NCBI RefSeq assembly: GCF_014650755.1
Contig: NZ_BMVO01000012.1
Location: 62,001 to 126,000, forward strand
Origin: Streptomyces chryseus
Lineage (GTDB): Bacteria > Actinomycetota > Actinomycetes > Streptomycetales > Streptomycetaceae
Direction: 5' to 3'
Length of the DNA stretch: 64,000 nt
This document shows, piece after piece, positions 46,627 through 54,805 of this stretch (position 1 is the stretch's first letter; every line of letters starts with the position of its first letter). The notes below the pieces were generated by a model. It was not told the DNA's origin, searched no databases, and saw nothing but the letters and a program-made list of their open reading frames with translations. Position numbers and translations under genes: made by a program.

Positions 46627-47586
46627 TCAGACAGCCGGCTGAGCGAGTGTGACGAGATGCGCCACATGTTGCGTGATCATGAAGATTCGGTACGGCAGAC
46701 GCCTGCGGGAGCGGGAGTCGCCGGGGCGGGCGGTGAGCGCGGCGGCGGCCAGGGCCACCGCACCGGCCAGCACCACGCCGGCGGGGGCCAGCAGGTCCGG
46801 CAGCCCGAACGCGACGGCGGACGCCAGCAGGGCTGCGCCGATGGCGACCGCGCTGACCGAGACGATGAACGCGGTGACGCGGCCGCCCCACAGCACGGTC
46901 CAGTTGCGCCGGCCGTGCTTGGCATCGCCCCGCGTGTCGGAGAAGTCCTTCGCCACGGCGCCGACCAGGCCCATCCACAGCGTCATCGCGACGGCGAGGA
47001 CGACCAGGTCGGCCGTGAGCGGCGCGGCTCCCGCGAGCCATCCGGCGAAGTAGGTGAGGCCGCCGGCGGCGGCGACCACCGCGATGGTGTCCGGAGTGCG
47101 GCTCTTGAGGGACAGGCGGGGGGAGGAGTACGCGTACCCCAGCGCGATCATGCCGAGGGTGACCACGAACATGACGGGGCCGAGGGTGGCCGCGCCGGTC
47201 AGGGCGAAGGCGGCCAGCGCCCACGCGGCGCGCCGGGCGTGGACGACGGACAGGTTCCCGTGCGCGATCGGGCGGCGCGAGCCGTTGGCGCGGTCCTCCC
47301 GGACGTCCGTCACCCCGTTGTAGAGGTAGGAGAAGGCGACCGATGCGATCCACACCAGTGAGCCGAGGATCAGGGTGGAGGGGGCCGCCGTGACCGAGGT
47401 CAGGCCGGCCGTTCCCGCCACCAGGAATCGTGCTAGGAAAATGATCAGTACGGCGGGCCGGGTCTCCTGCGCACAGAGCAGCAGAAAGCGCGCGCCGCGG
47501 GCGCGCGTGGATTCCGTCGTACGCGGATAGGTCGCTTCGCGGGGGGTAATAGGAGGGCGAGACTTCGCGGGCATCGCTATCGGCAT
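46627..47586 (-). CDS. UbiA-family membrane prenyltransferase
   Basis: About 319 residues; start uncertain (ATG 47586 or ATG 47574, neither with a strong ribosome site). Both Asp-rich Mg-diphosphate motifs are present: YNGVTDVREDR and KDFSDTRGD, with about eight membrane segments. UbiA enzymes join a polyprenyl diphosphate to an aromatic or other acceptor in the membrane. No isoprenoid synthase is nearby, so a primary-metabolism polyprenyl diphosphate would be the donor. A candidate NarL-type binding site lies 59 bases upstream. Confidence 0.85.
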   Translation of the reverse strand: MPIAMPAKSRPPITPREATYPRTTESTRARGARFLLLCAQETRPAVLIIFLARFLVAGTAGLTSVTAAPSTLILGSLVWIASVAFSYLYNGVTDVREDRANGSRRPIAHGNLSVVHARRAAWALAAFALTGAATLGPVMFVVTLGMIALGYAYSSPRLSLKSRTPDTIAVVAAAGGLTYFAGWLAGAAPLTADLVVLAVAMTLWMGLVGAVAKDFSDTRGDAKHGRRNWTVLWGGRVTAFIVSVSAVAIGAALLASAVAFGLPDLLAPAGVVLAGAVALAAAALTARPGDSRSRRRLPYRIFMITQHVAHLVTLAQPAV

Positions 47587-47644
47587 GGCATTCACGCTAT
47601 GTCGTGTGCCGACGGCGGCACAGACAACCATGGGGTTAGAGGGC

Positions 47645-47662
47645 ATACCCCCTAAGGGGTAT
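47645..47662. promoter_or_regulatory. Candidate NarL-type 7-2-7 regulator site before the UbiA gene
   Basis: ATACCCC-CTAA-GGGGTAT is a perfect 7-bp inverted repeat. Read as heptamers it is TACCCCC-TA-AGGGGTA: two NarL-type heptamers (consensus TACYYMT; 6/7 and 7/7 matches) facing each other with the 2-base gap of a NarL dimer site. It lies between the response-regulator gene and the UbiA gene in a 112-base gap. Confidence 0.5.
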
Positions 47663-47698
47663 TCACGGCGGCGCCCCTTTCCTGCCCCGGCCGGTGCG

Positions 47699-48367
47699 TC
47701 AGGGTCTTCTGATCAGCTGGGCGTCGACTGCTTTGTTCACGGCGTCGATACGGGAGACGGCGCCGAGTTTTTCGAAGATGTTCCGAAGGTGACGCTTGAC
47801 AGTTCCCTCGGTAATGCGCAACTTGCTGGAAATCTGACGGTTGCTCAGAGCCGCCGCCGCGTGGACGAGGACTTCCCGTTCCCGGGGTGAGAGCGTCTGT
47901 TTCGTCTCGCTGAACACGGATTCCGAAATTCCGCTCCGTGGCACGGCAATGGTGATGTTGAGCGCCTGTGCGGCCGCGTTGCGGATCGCCAGAAGAAGTG
48001 ACTCCCGGGGCACGCTCTTGTGCAGATAACCGCGTGCGCCCCGGGCGATGAGTTCCTGTACCAGCTGGGGCTCGTGATACATCGTCAGCATCAGGACGTG
48101 CAGATCGGGAAAACGTTCCGTCAGTTCACTCACGACGGCGGGCGCGTCGTGGTCCGGCATTTCGACGTCGAGCAGGATCACCTGGGCGCGCGTCCGCTCG
48201 ATCAGGTCACCGAGCCCCTTGGAGGTGTCCACGTCCGCCACCACGTGGAGATCCGGTTCGGTGTTGATCAGTTCGCACAGGGCGCTGCGCAGCAGCGAGT
48301 GGTCGTCGACGGCGATGATGCGGATGGGCTCAGTCGCCGGCCGGGTGTCGTGGCCCGTCGTCTGCAT
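47699..48367 (-). CDS. NarL/FixJ-family response regulator
   Basis: 222 residues. Receiver domain with acidic pocket AVDDHSLL, phospho-acceptor Asp67 in LLDVEMPD, Thr in MLTMYHE and Lys in YLHKSVP. LuxR-type helix-turn-helix: LSPREREVLVHAAAALSNRQ followed by TEGTVKRHLRNIFEKLG. Its start overlaps the kinase gene by 38 bases, so the pair is co-translated. First downstream targets may be the UbiA-SARP-PPTase genes. Confidence 0.92.
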   Translation of the reverse strand: MQTTGHDTRPATEPIRIIAVDDHSLLRSALCELINTEPDLHVVADVDTSKGLGDLIERTRAQVILLDVEMPDHDAPAVVSELTERFPDLHVLMLTMYHEPQLVQELIARGARGYLHKSVPRESLLLAIRNAAAQALNITIAVPRSGISESVFSETKQTLSPREREVLVHAAAALSNRQISSKLRITEGTVKRHLRNIFEKLGAVSRIDAVNKAVDAQLIRRP

Positions 48368-49469
48368 GATCCTCCTCAGTGACGGGGACCGAGAGCTCGA
48401 CGGCTGTACCGGCCCCCGGGGTGCTGGTGATGGAGACCTCTCCGCCGAGCAGCTGCGCCCGCTCGTACAGGGAGGAGAGGCCGTTGCCCTGTTGGGTCGC
48501 GGGCGAGAAACCCACGCCGTCGTCCAGCACGGTCGCCCGCACGTGGCGGGCGTCGACCTGTACGTCGATCGTGACGCGGCTGGCCGAGGCGTGGGCCAGG
48601 GAGTTGCGCAGGCACTCGCGCAGCATGAGGAACAGGTCGTCGCAGAGCGCGGACGGCAGCCGGTCCTCGGGGTCGCCCACCTTGACCTCCACGGCGGGCA
48701 CCTCGACCGCCATGGCCGTCACGAAGGCGCACAGTGCGACCTGGAGGGAGCGGGTGGTGTCGCTGCGGGTGCGGAGCTCGGTGACGATGTCCCGGGTCGT
48801 GTAGAGCGTCTCCAGGATGGCCTGCTTGAGGCTGCTGAGCCGCACGTCCGTCGGCGACGAGGAGTTCTGGGTGAGCTCGAACAGCTCCAGCTGCCGCAGC
48901 GCCAGGCTGGCCGAGCTGCCGATCCGGTCGTGGATCTCGCGCGCCATGCCGTGGCGGCCCTGCTGGGCGGCGTCGCGCACGACGTCGAGCAGGAACAGCT
49001 CCTGGCCGGTGGAGCCCTCCTCCAGTCGCCGGGTGATGGCGGCCTGGAGGGTGGGAAGGATCTTCATCAGGTAGTGCTCGGAGCCGGGGCTGCCCTCGAA
49101 GACGCGCCCCAGGAAGTCCAGCGTGAGCTTGAAGAACAGCGACCCCGCGCGCACCGAGTACACCGGCGGGATTCCCTGGGAGATCCGGGCCCCGCCCAGC
49201 TTGCGGGTCTTGCTGGTCAACAGGGGATTGAGAGGGGCGGAGGTCCCGTGGCGCAGCGTATGGACGCATTCCGCCAGGATGTGCCGTCCTTGCTCACGGC
49301 AGGTGAGCCAGGCCTCCGCGTTCATCCCCAGGGGATTCTTCTGTTCGATCAGAAGCTGCCGGTAGGCGTCGAGAAGTTCGGGTTCGAGCGCCAGTAACTC
49401 CGCCGCGAGTCTCGACCCTTGAGACCCGGCCCGATCATCCAATGCGTCCTGGCACGACACGCTGCTCAC
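48330..49469 (-). CDS. Soluble NarL-type histidine kinase, with a TTA codon
   Basis: 379 residues from GTG 49469. HisKA_3 dimerisation segment with His180 in MAREIHDRIGSS; ATP-binding part shows LRECLRNSLAHASAS, DDGVGFS and GNGLSSLYERAQLLGG. No membrane segment is visible; residues 1-160 form an unrecognised, probably helical sensory region, so an internal signal is sensed. Codon 25 is TTA (49395-49397), suggesting bldA control. Partner of the adjacent response regulator. Confidence 0.88.
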   Translation of the reverse strand: MSSVSCQDALDDRAGSQGSRLAAELLALEPELLDAYRQLLIEQKNPLGMNAEAWLTCREQGRHILAECVHTLRHGTSAPLNPLLTSKTRKLGGARISQGIPPVYSVRAGSLFFKLTLDFLGRVFEGSPGSEHYLMKILPTLQAAITRRLEEGSTGQELFLLDVVRDAAQQGRHGMAREIHDRIGSSASLALRQLELFELTQNSSSPTDVRLSSLKQAILETLYTTRDIVTELRTRSDTTRSLQVALCAFVTAMAVEVPAVEVKVGDPEDRLPSALCDDLFLMLRECLRNSLAHASASRVTIDVQVDARHVRATVLDDGVGFSPATQQGNGLSSLYERAQLLGGEVSITSTPGAGTAVELSVPVTEEDHADDGPRHPAGD

Positions 49470-49722
49470 GCTAACCCCCCCCGGGCTGATTTCCGAAGTC
49501 GCACTTTGCGCAACTCGACTTCTTCGTCAAGGGGAAAGGGCTTCGAAGATCAGTTTGATCATGCCTCTTGCGTCAGTGGTTGTCAAGTTGAATAAGTTCG
49601 CCGCGAGATGTCAACTCGGCCTGCACGCAATGGTTCTGAGCCCCGGGCCGATCTGGGGGAAAGGGCTTTCGGGTTAATGGTCCGGACGGCTTCGCCGACC
49701 CCTCGGCTGCACTGACTTCTTG

Positions 49723-50343
49723 TCAATTGGGTTGCGTCTCCTCCTGTTCGGCAAGAGATGAATAATGTTCATGTACGAGCCTGTGCAGCGCGGACAGCGC
49801 GACATCCCCCAGTACGGCGCAGGTCACCATGCTGGCGGTGGCGCTGTCGGGGTCCGGCTGCCGCCGTTGCAGCGCCACCTCCGCCTCACCGACGCGCTCC
49901 AGTGCGTCGGCGTAGGTGTCGAGCAGCCGCACGAGGTCGTCCTGTTCCAGCCATTCGCACGCGACCAGCACCTGGGTGAGGGTGTGCCACGCCGGATTCT
50001 CGGCGTTCACCCGCCAGTTGCGCGCCTCGGCGAACCGCTCCGCGCGTTCCCGCGCCCGGGTCCACTCGCCCTCCTCGGAGGCCGTACCGCGCACGGGCAG
50101 GGCGTACTGCACGGTTTCCAGGATGTCGTGCAACGAGTGCGGCGAGGCGTCGATGCGGCGCAGGATGTCCCGGACCACGGAGTACGGGACGCCACCGACG
50201 TCCAGCAGGGTCTTGATCAGCGCGATCCGGCGGACGTGCCGCTCGTCGTACGCGGGCTCGGCACGGAACAGCTCCATGTGGACGTACATCTGGAGCGCCC
50301 GGACGGGGACGCCTGTCTGGCGGCTCAGCTCTGAAAGCGGCAC
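49723..50343 (-). CDS. MerR-like protein, cluster copy 2, with degenerate DNA-binding region
   Basis: 206 residues from GTG 50343. Clearly paralogous to the MerR-family protein at 36.9 kb: same length, ERHVRRIALIKTLLDVGGV, NPAWHTLTQVLVACEWLEQDD and VLGDVALSALHRLV match ADAHVRRLKLIRAMLEVGGL, NPGWRALVQIVMTYRDLERGD and VLGDTAMAALRRIA. The helix-turn-helix LSELSRQTGVPVRALQMYV remains, but the following wing (REGLLPAGE in copy 1) is shortened and altered (HMELFRAEP). It marks the right end of the island. Confidence 0.78.
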   Translation of the reverse strand: MPLSELSRQTGVPVRALQMYVHMELFRAEPAYDERHVRRIALIKTLLDVGGVPYSVVRDILRRIDASPHSLHDILETVQYALPVRGTASEEGEWTRARERAERFAEARNWRVNAENPAWHTLTQVLVACEWLEQDDLVRLLDTYADALERVGEAEVALQRRQPDPDSATASMVTCAVLGDVALSALHRLVHEHYSSLAEQEETQPN

Positions 50344-50486
50344 ACCTCACCACCTTCTGGATCTGGTCGGGGTTGCCGGGACCCTATGCAGGCCGCGGCC
50401 CCGCCTACAAGCCCCCGCACACCACCGCGGCTCCCACTGCCTCGAAAGGCACAGTGCCGCTCACCCCATGGACACAGGGACGGTGC

Positions 50487-51320
50487 TCAGTTCAGCCGGG
50501 CCCGTGCCGCTTTCGCCCGGCGCCGGACCGTCTCCGCCGACGCGGGGTCCACCGTCTCCACGACGTCCGCGTACGCCTCCAGCTCCGCCGCGCCGCCCAG
50601 GAAGTCGCCGCGCTGCACCAGAAGCTGCGCCCGCTCGTACCGCAGGCGCGCCGCGTGCGACGGCAGCAGCAGGGACAGCTCCACCGCCCACAGCTGGACG
50701 TCCGTGCGCTCCGGGCGGGCCGACGCCCACGCCCGGATGTTGTTCAGGATCCGCAGCACGATCTCCAGCGGATCCGCCGGCACCAGCATCGCGGGGCCCA
50801 GCGGCTCCCCGGTGGCCCCCGCCACCAGCAGCTCCGCGTCCGCCCCCGTCAGCAGCCGCCCCCCGTCGAACGGGTCGGCCAGCACCTGCTCGTCCCGGGA
50901 GCCGAAGCCGACGACGAAGTGCCCCGGCAGCGCGACCCCGTACACCGGCGCGCCCGCCCGCCGCGCCACCTCGATCCACACCACCGACAGGAGGATCGGC
51001 AGCCCGCGCCGCCGCCGCAGCACCTCGTGCAGGAGCGAGGACTCCAGCCGCTGGTAGTCCCCGGGCGTCCCCCCGAACCCGCAGCGCGTCCCCAGGACGC
51101 CGGCCAGGGCCGACGCCCACTCCCGGGCCCCGCCGGGGCGGTACGGCAGGAGACCCGCCAGCCGGTCGAGCTCGATCTCGGCCGCGTCCATCCCCGCCTC
51201 GTCCAGCGAGGAGTCCGCCTCCGCGCCCACCAGCAGGCACAGCAGCGCGAGGTCCGGGCGCTCGGACCGGGCCTCCTCGGCGAACCGCTGACGGCGTTCG
51301 GCTCCGGTGGGTCGTCGCAT
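50487..51320 (-). CDS. Transglutaminase-like / SirB1-family protein
   Basis: 277 residues. SirB1-like: EIELDRLAGLLPY, LESSLLHEVLRRRRGLPILL, GVALPGHFVVGFG with the His, and ADPFDGGRLLT, followed by a C-terminal TPR-like tail (ERAQLLVQRGDFLGGAAELE). The papain/transglutaminase Cys-His-Asp triad is only partly visible. Cellular role unclear. Start ATG 51320. It and the acetyltransferase gene form a leftward pair upstream of fdxA. Confidence 0.75.
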   Translation of the reverse strand: MRRPTGAERRQRFAEEARSERPDLALLCLLVGAEADSSLDEAGMDAAEIELDRLAGLLPYRPGGAREWASALAGVLGTRCGFGGTPGDYQRLESSLLHEVLRRRRGLPILLSVVWIEVARRAGAPVYGVALPGHFVVGFGSRDEQVLADPFDGGRLLTGADAELLVAGATGEPLGPAMLVPADPLEIVLRILNNIRAWASARPERTDVQLWAVELSLLLPSHAARLRYERAQLLVQRGDFLGGAAELEAYADVVETVDPASAETVRRRAKAARARLN

Positions 51321-51337
51321 ACGCGTCTCGTACCGCC

Positions 51338-52333
51338 CTACGCCGGTCGGAAGTGGTGGTAGCTGTGATGGGTCGCGAAGCCCATGCCGTCGTACAGCGC
51401 CCGCGCGCCCTCGTTGCCGGCCTCGACCTGGAGCCAGGCGGCCGACGCGCCCTCGTCCAGCGCCCGCCGCGCCAACGCCGTCATCACCGCGCTCCCCAGC
51501 CCCTGGCGCCGGTACGCCGGGTCGACCTCGACCGCCATGAACCCGGCCCACCGCCCGTCCACGACGCACCGCCCGATCGCCGCCGGCGTCCGGCCCTCGC
51601 CGGGGACGGACGCGAACCACACCGACGGTCCGCTCTCCAGCACCCGCACCACGTGCGGCCCCGGCTCCTCGAACCGCTGGTACCGGGCGAGCCAGTCCGC
51701 GTCGCACGCCCGGGTGAGCCGGACCCGCGACACGTCCGCGTCCAGATCCCCGATCGGGGCGAGCGCGGCGACCCGTACCTGCGCGGTGACCTCCAGGGAC
51801 CACCCGAGGCGCTCCAGTTCGGCGGCGAGACGCTCCTGCGTGCCCTCGGCGCCGGTGGAGACCTGGACGTACGCGGGAAGCCCCCGGGCGGCGTACCACC
51901 CGCGTACGCGCTCCAGCGCAGCGCCGACCGGCATCCCCGGATCTCCGAGCGGCAGCGCCGAGTTGGCACGCCGGGTGAAGCCGCCGGCGGCGCGCAGCAG
52001 CCACTGGCCGAGCGGCTCGCTCTCGACCGGCTGCCAGGCGCGCGCGCAGACCCGCGCCAGCTCCTCGAAGGTCGCCGCGGGACCGCGCCGCCGGGCCGGC
52101 GCCGAGGGCACGACCTTGCCCGCGACCAGCGTGGATTCCGCGATCCGGACCGACTCGCCGTCCCGGCGTGTGATCGACAGCACGCCGCTGTCCCAGGATG
52201 TGAGAACGCCAACCGTGTCGGTGAACTTCGCCCCCGGCGCTCCGGTCCCGCCGACCCGCCTGACTGATACACGTTTGCCCACGTCAGCAGGCGAAATACG
52301 GACCTCGAGTCGTCCGCCGGTAGTGAATTCCAC
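51338..52333 (-). CDS. GNAT-family N-acetyltransferase with N-terminal extension
   Basis: 331 residues from GTG 52333. The C-terminal 150 residues are a GNAT domain with acetyl-CoA motif A VDPAYRRQGLGSAVM and LQVEAGNEGARALYDGMGF. The N-terminal part (residues 1-80) is a small beta-rich module beginning VRISPADVGKRVSVRRV, often found before GNAT domains in actinobacteria. Substrate unknown. Divergent from fdxA across a 141-base gap. Confidence 0.85.
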   Translation of the reverse strand: MEFTTGGRLEVRISPADVGKRVSVRRVGGTGAPGAKFTDTVGVLTSWDSGVLSITRRDGESVRIAESTLVAGKVVPSAPARRRGPAATFEELARVCARAWQPVESEPLGQWLLRAAGGFTRRANSALPLGDPGMPVGAALERVRGWYAARGLPAYVQVSTGAEGTQERLAAELERLGWSLEVTAQVRVAALAPIGDLDADVSRVRLTRACDADWLARYQRFEEPGPHVVRVLESGPSVWFASVPGEGRTPAAIGRCVVDGRWAGFMAVEVDPAYRRQGLGSAVMTALARRALDEGASAAWLQVEAGNEGARALYDGMGFATHHSYHHFRPA

Positions 52334-52474
52334 AGCTGTGTCCGCCCCTCCTGTTCGGATCGTGCCCGGGAACGGAGATACTAGAGGCGGGCATCGACGA
52401 CGCCGCGCTCCCGCGCGCCACGTGGACGGAGCCGCAGATCGGCCCGCCGCGCCCTATCGAGGAGGAACGACAGC

Positions 52475-52795
52475 GTGACCTACGTCATCGCGCAGCCTTG
52501 TGTCGACGTCAAGGACAAGGCGTGCATCGAGGAGTGCCCGGTCGACTGCATCTACGAGGGCTCCAGGTCCTTGTACATCCACCCGGACGAATGCGTCGAC
52601 TGTGGTGCCTGTGAGCCGGTCTGCCCGGTCGAGGCCATCTTCTACGAGGACGACACCCCGGAGGAGTGGAAGGACTACTACAAGGCGAACGTCGAGTTCT
52701 TCGACGAGCTCGGCTCGCCCGGTGGTGCTTCCAAGCTCGGTCTGATCGAGCGCGACCACCCCTTCATCGCAGCGCTCCCGCCGCAGAACCAGTAA
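52475..52795 (+). CDS. fdxA: Ferredoxin FdxA, 7Fe type
   Basis: 106 residues from GTG 52475 with GAGGAACG upstream. Cysteine pattern CVDVKDKACIEECPVDC then CVDCGACEPVCP matches a seven-iron ferredoxin ([3Fe-4S] and [4Fe-4S]), with a C-terminal acidic helix EEWKDYYKANVEFFDELG. Soluble electron carrier. Next to dapC, an order shared with mycobacteria (Rv1177-Rv1178). Confidence 0.95.
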   Translation: MTYVIAQPCVDVKDKACIEECPVDCIYEGSRSLYIHPDECVDCGACEPVCPVEAIFYEDDTPEEWKDYYKANVEFFDELGSPGGASKLGLIERDHPFIAALPPQNQ

Positions 52796-52900
52796 GCGGC
52801 GAGGCAAGTGCGCCGCCCCGGTCCCGTACGGCCTGTCGCCGTACGGGACCGAGGCGTTTCCAGAGCCCGCGCCCGTACGAGCACGAGAAAGCGACCCACC

Positions 52901-54001
52901 GTGTCCGCAGTCACTGACCGCCTGCCCACCTTCCCCTGGGACAAGCTGGAGCCGTACAAGGCGACGGCGGCCGCCCACCCGGACGGCATCGTGGACCTGT
53001 CCGTCGGCACCCCCGTCGACCCGGTTCCCGAGCTGATCCGGCGGGCCCTCGTCGCGGCGGCGGACTCCCCGGGTTATCCGACGGTGTGGGGCACGGTCGC
53101 GCTGCGGGACGCGCTCACCGGGTGGGTCGAGCGGCGCCTCGGCGCGCGCGGCGTGGCGCACACCAACGTGCTGCCCGTCGTCGGCTCGAAGGAGCTGGTG
53201 GCCTGGCTGCCGACGCAGCTGGGGCTCGGCCCCGGCGACCAGGTGGCGTACCCCCGGCTCGCGTACCCGACGTACGAGGTGGGCGCGCGGCTGGCACGCG
53301 CCGAGCCGGTCGTCTACGACGACCCGGTCGCGGACCTCGACCCGGCCCGCGTCAAGCTGCTCTGGCTCAACTCGCCCTCCAATCCGACCGGCCGCGTGCT
53401 GGCCAAGGACGAGCTGATCCGGACCGTCGCCTGGGCGCGTGAGCACGGGGTGCTGGTCTTCAGCGACGAGTGCTACCTGGAGCTGGGCTGGGAGGCCGAG
53501 CCCGTGTCCGTACTGCACCCGGACGTCTGCGGCGGTACGTACGAGGGTCTGGTCGCCGTCCACTCCCTCTCGAAGCGGTCCAACCTGGCGGGCTACCGCG
53601 CCGCGTTCCTGGCGGGCGACGCCGGCGTCCTCGGCGACCTGCTGCAGATCCGCAAGCACGGCGGCATGATGACGCCGGCGCCCGTCCAGGCGGCGACGGT
53701 CGCGGCGCTCGGAGACGACGCGCACGTGGCGGAGCAGCGGGAGCGGTACGCGGCCCGCCGGGCGGCGCTGCGCGGCGCGCTGGAGGCGCACGGGTTCCGC
53801 ATCGAGCACAGCGAGGCGAGCCTGTACCTGTGGGCGACGCGCGACGAGCCGTGCTGGGAGACGGTGGCCCACCTGGCGGAGCTGGGCATCCTGGCGGCTC
53901 CGGGCGACTTCTACGGGCCCGCCGGAGACCGTTTCGTGCGCGTGGCGTTCACGGCCACCGACGAGCGCGTCGCGGCGGCGGTCAAGCGCCTGGGCGGCTG
54001 A
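52901..54001 (+). CDS. dapC: Succinyldiaminopimelate transaminase (DapC), PLP-dependent
   Basis: 366 residues from GTG 52901. Class I/II aminotransferase; the PLP Lys lies in HSLSKRSNLAGYR, with SPSNPTG and FSDECYLELGW upstream. Converts N-succinyl-2-amino-6-ketopimelate in lysine and diaminopimelate synthesis. Assignment rests on gene context (fdxA before it, dapE 1.9 kb after) and the actinobacterial DapC-like sequence. Starts at MSAVTDRLPTFPWDKL. Confidence 0.88.
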   Translation: MSAVTDRLPTFPWDKLEPYKATAAAHPDGIVDLSVGTPVDPVPELIRRALVAAADSPGYPTVWGTVALRDALTGWVERRLGARGVAHTNVLPVVGSKELVAWLPTQLGLGPGDQVAYPRLAYPTYEVGARLARAEPVVYDDPVADLDPARVKLLWLNSPSNPTGRVLAKDELIRTVAWAREHGVLVFSDECYLELGWEAEPVSVLHPDVCGGTYEGLVAVHSLSKRSNLAGYRAAFLAGDAGVLGDLLQIRKHGGMMTPAPVQAATVAALGDDAHVAEQRERYAARRAALRGALEAHGFRIEHSEASLYLWATRDEPCWETVAHLAELGILAAPGDFYGPAGDRFVRVAFTATDERVAAAVKRLGG

Positions 54002-54017
54002 CTCCTTCCTGTACGTG

Positions 54018-54057
54018 AGAGGGGCCCCGGGGAGTTCGCACTCCCCGGGGCCCCTCT
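54018..54057. terminator. Terminator between dapC and the convergent secreted-protein gene
   Basis: Perfect 17-bp arms AGAGGGGCCCCGGGGAG and complement with a 6-base loop, 17 bases after the dapC stop. Confidence 0.8.
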
Positions 54058-54072
54058 TCGCGTGCGTACGGA

Positions 54073-54516
54073 CTAGCCGAGCGGCAGGCCCGTGCTGGGC
54101 AGGGAGCTGGTCGGCAGGCCGCTGGTGGGCAGCGCGTCGGCGGCGGGCAGGCCGCCGCCCGCCGTCTTGGTGGTGTCGCCGAGGACCTCACCGGCGCTGC
54201 CGGCGACGTCACCGGCGGCCTTCTGCGCGGCGGGGGTGGCGGTCTTGCCGGCCTTGCCGACGGTCTTGCCGGCGGCCGGGACGGCCGTCTTGACGGCCTT
54301 GCTGCCGGTGTCGCCCGCAGTCTTGGAGCCCTTCTGCGCCGCGCTGTCGACGGAGTCGCCGAGACCGGCGCCGTCCAGGGCGGTCAGGCCGCCCAGGTTG
54401 GGGGCGGCGGGGAGGTCAGCGGCGCTCGCGGAGCCGGCCGCACCGACCACGGGGGCTGCGCCGGCCGCGATGAGCAGAGCGGCGCGGGCGATCCGACGGG
54501 TCAGGGGGAGAGACAT
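54073..54516 (-). CDS. Secreted low-complexity protein of unknown function
   Basis: 147 residues. A Sec signal (RRIARAALLIAAGAAPVVGA) ends near GSASAAD at about residue 33. The mature part is rich in Ala, Gly, Thr and Lys with repeats such as GKTVGKAGKTATPAAQKAAG and a tail SGLPTSSLPSTGLPLG. No domain recognised. AGGAG precedes the ATG. The 289-base gap upstream (54517-54805) holds no further gene and must carry its promoter. Confidence 0.7.
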   Translation of the reverse strand: MSLPLTRRIARAALLIAAGAAPVVGAAGSASAADLPAAPNLGGLTALDGAGLGDSVDSAAQKGSKTAGDTGSKAVKTAVPAAGKTVGKAGKTATPAAQKAAGDVAGSAGEVLGDTTKTAGGGLPAADALPTSGLPTSSLPSTGLPLG

Positions 54517-54805
54517 GGTGCTCCTTAGACGGGAGAGACGAGACGGTCTGTCCGACGATCAGACGCCGTGACAACCGCTCGGAGGGCGGGAGAGGTTGCG
54601 GTGCACCAAGGTAAAGAGTTTGCAATGCGTCGCATTATCGGCTCCGGATGAACCCGGGCAAACATCCCGTGCCGCGCCGGGGCGTCCGAGCGCGGCTGCC
54701 CTTTGTTTTCCGGGGAATCGGGGAATCCGGGGGTGACGGCCCGCAGGCGCGTGCGCACCCCCGCCGGGAAGGGGCCCGCTTACCGCTTTCGAGTGATCGC
54801 CCGCA

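Noticed and set aside
49470-49722. Possible gene in the 253-base gap between the kinase and the second MerR-like gene
   Set aside because: No frame with a ribosome site and plausible protein; taken as promoter region of the kinase.
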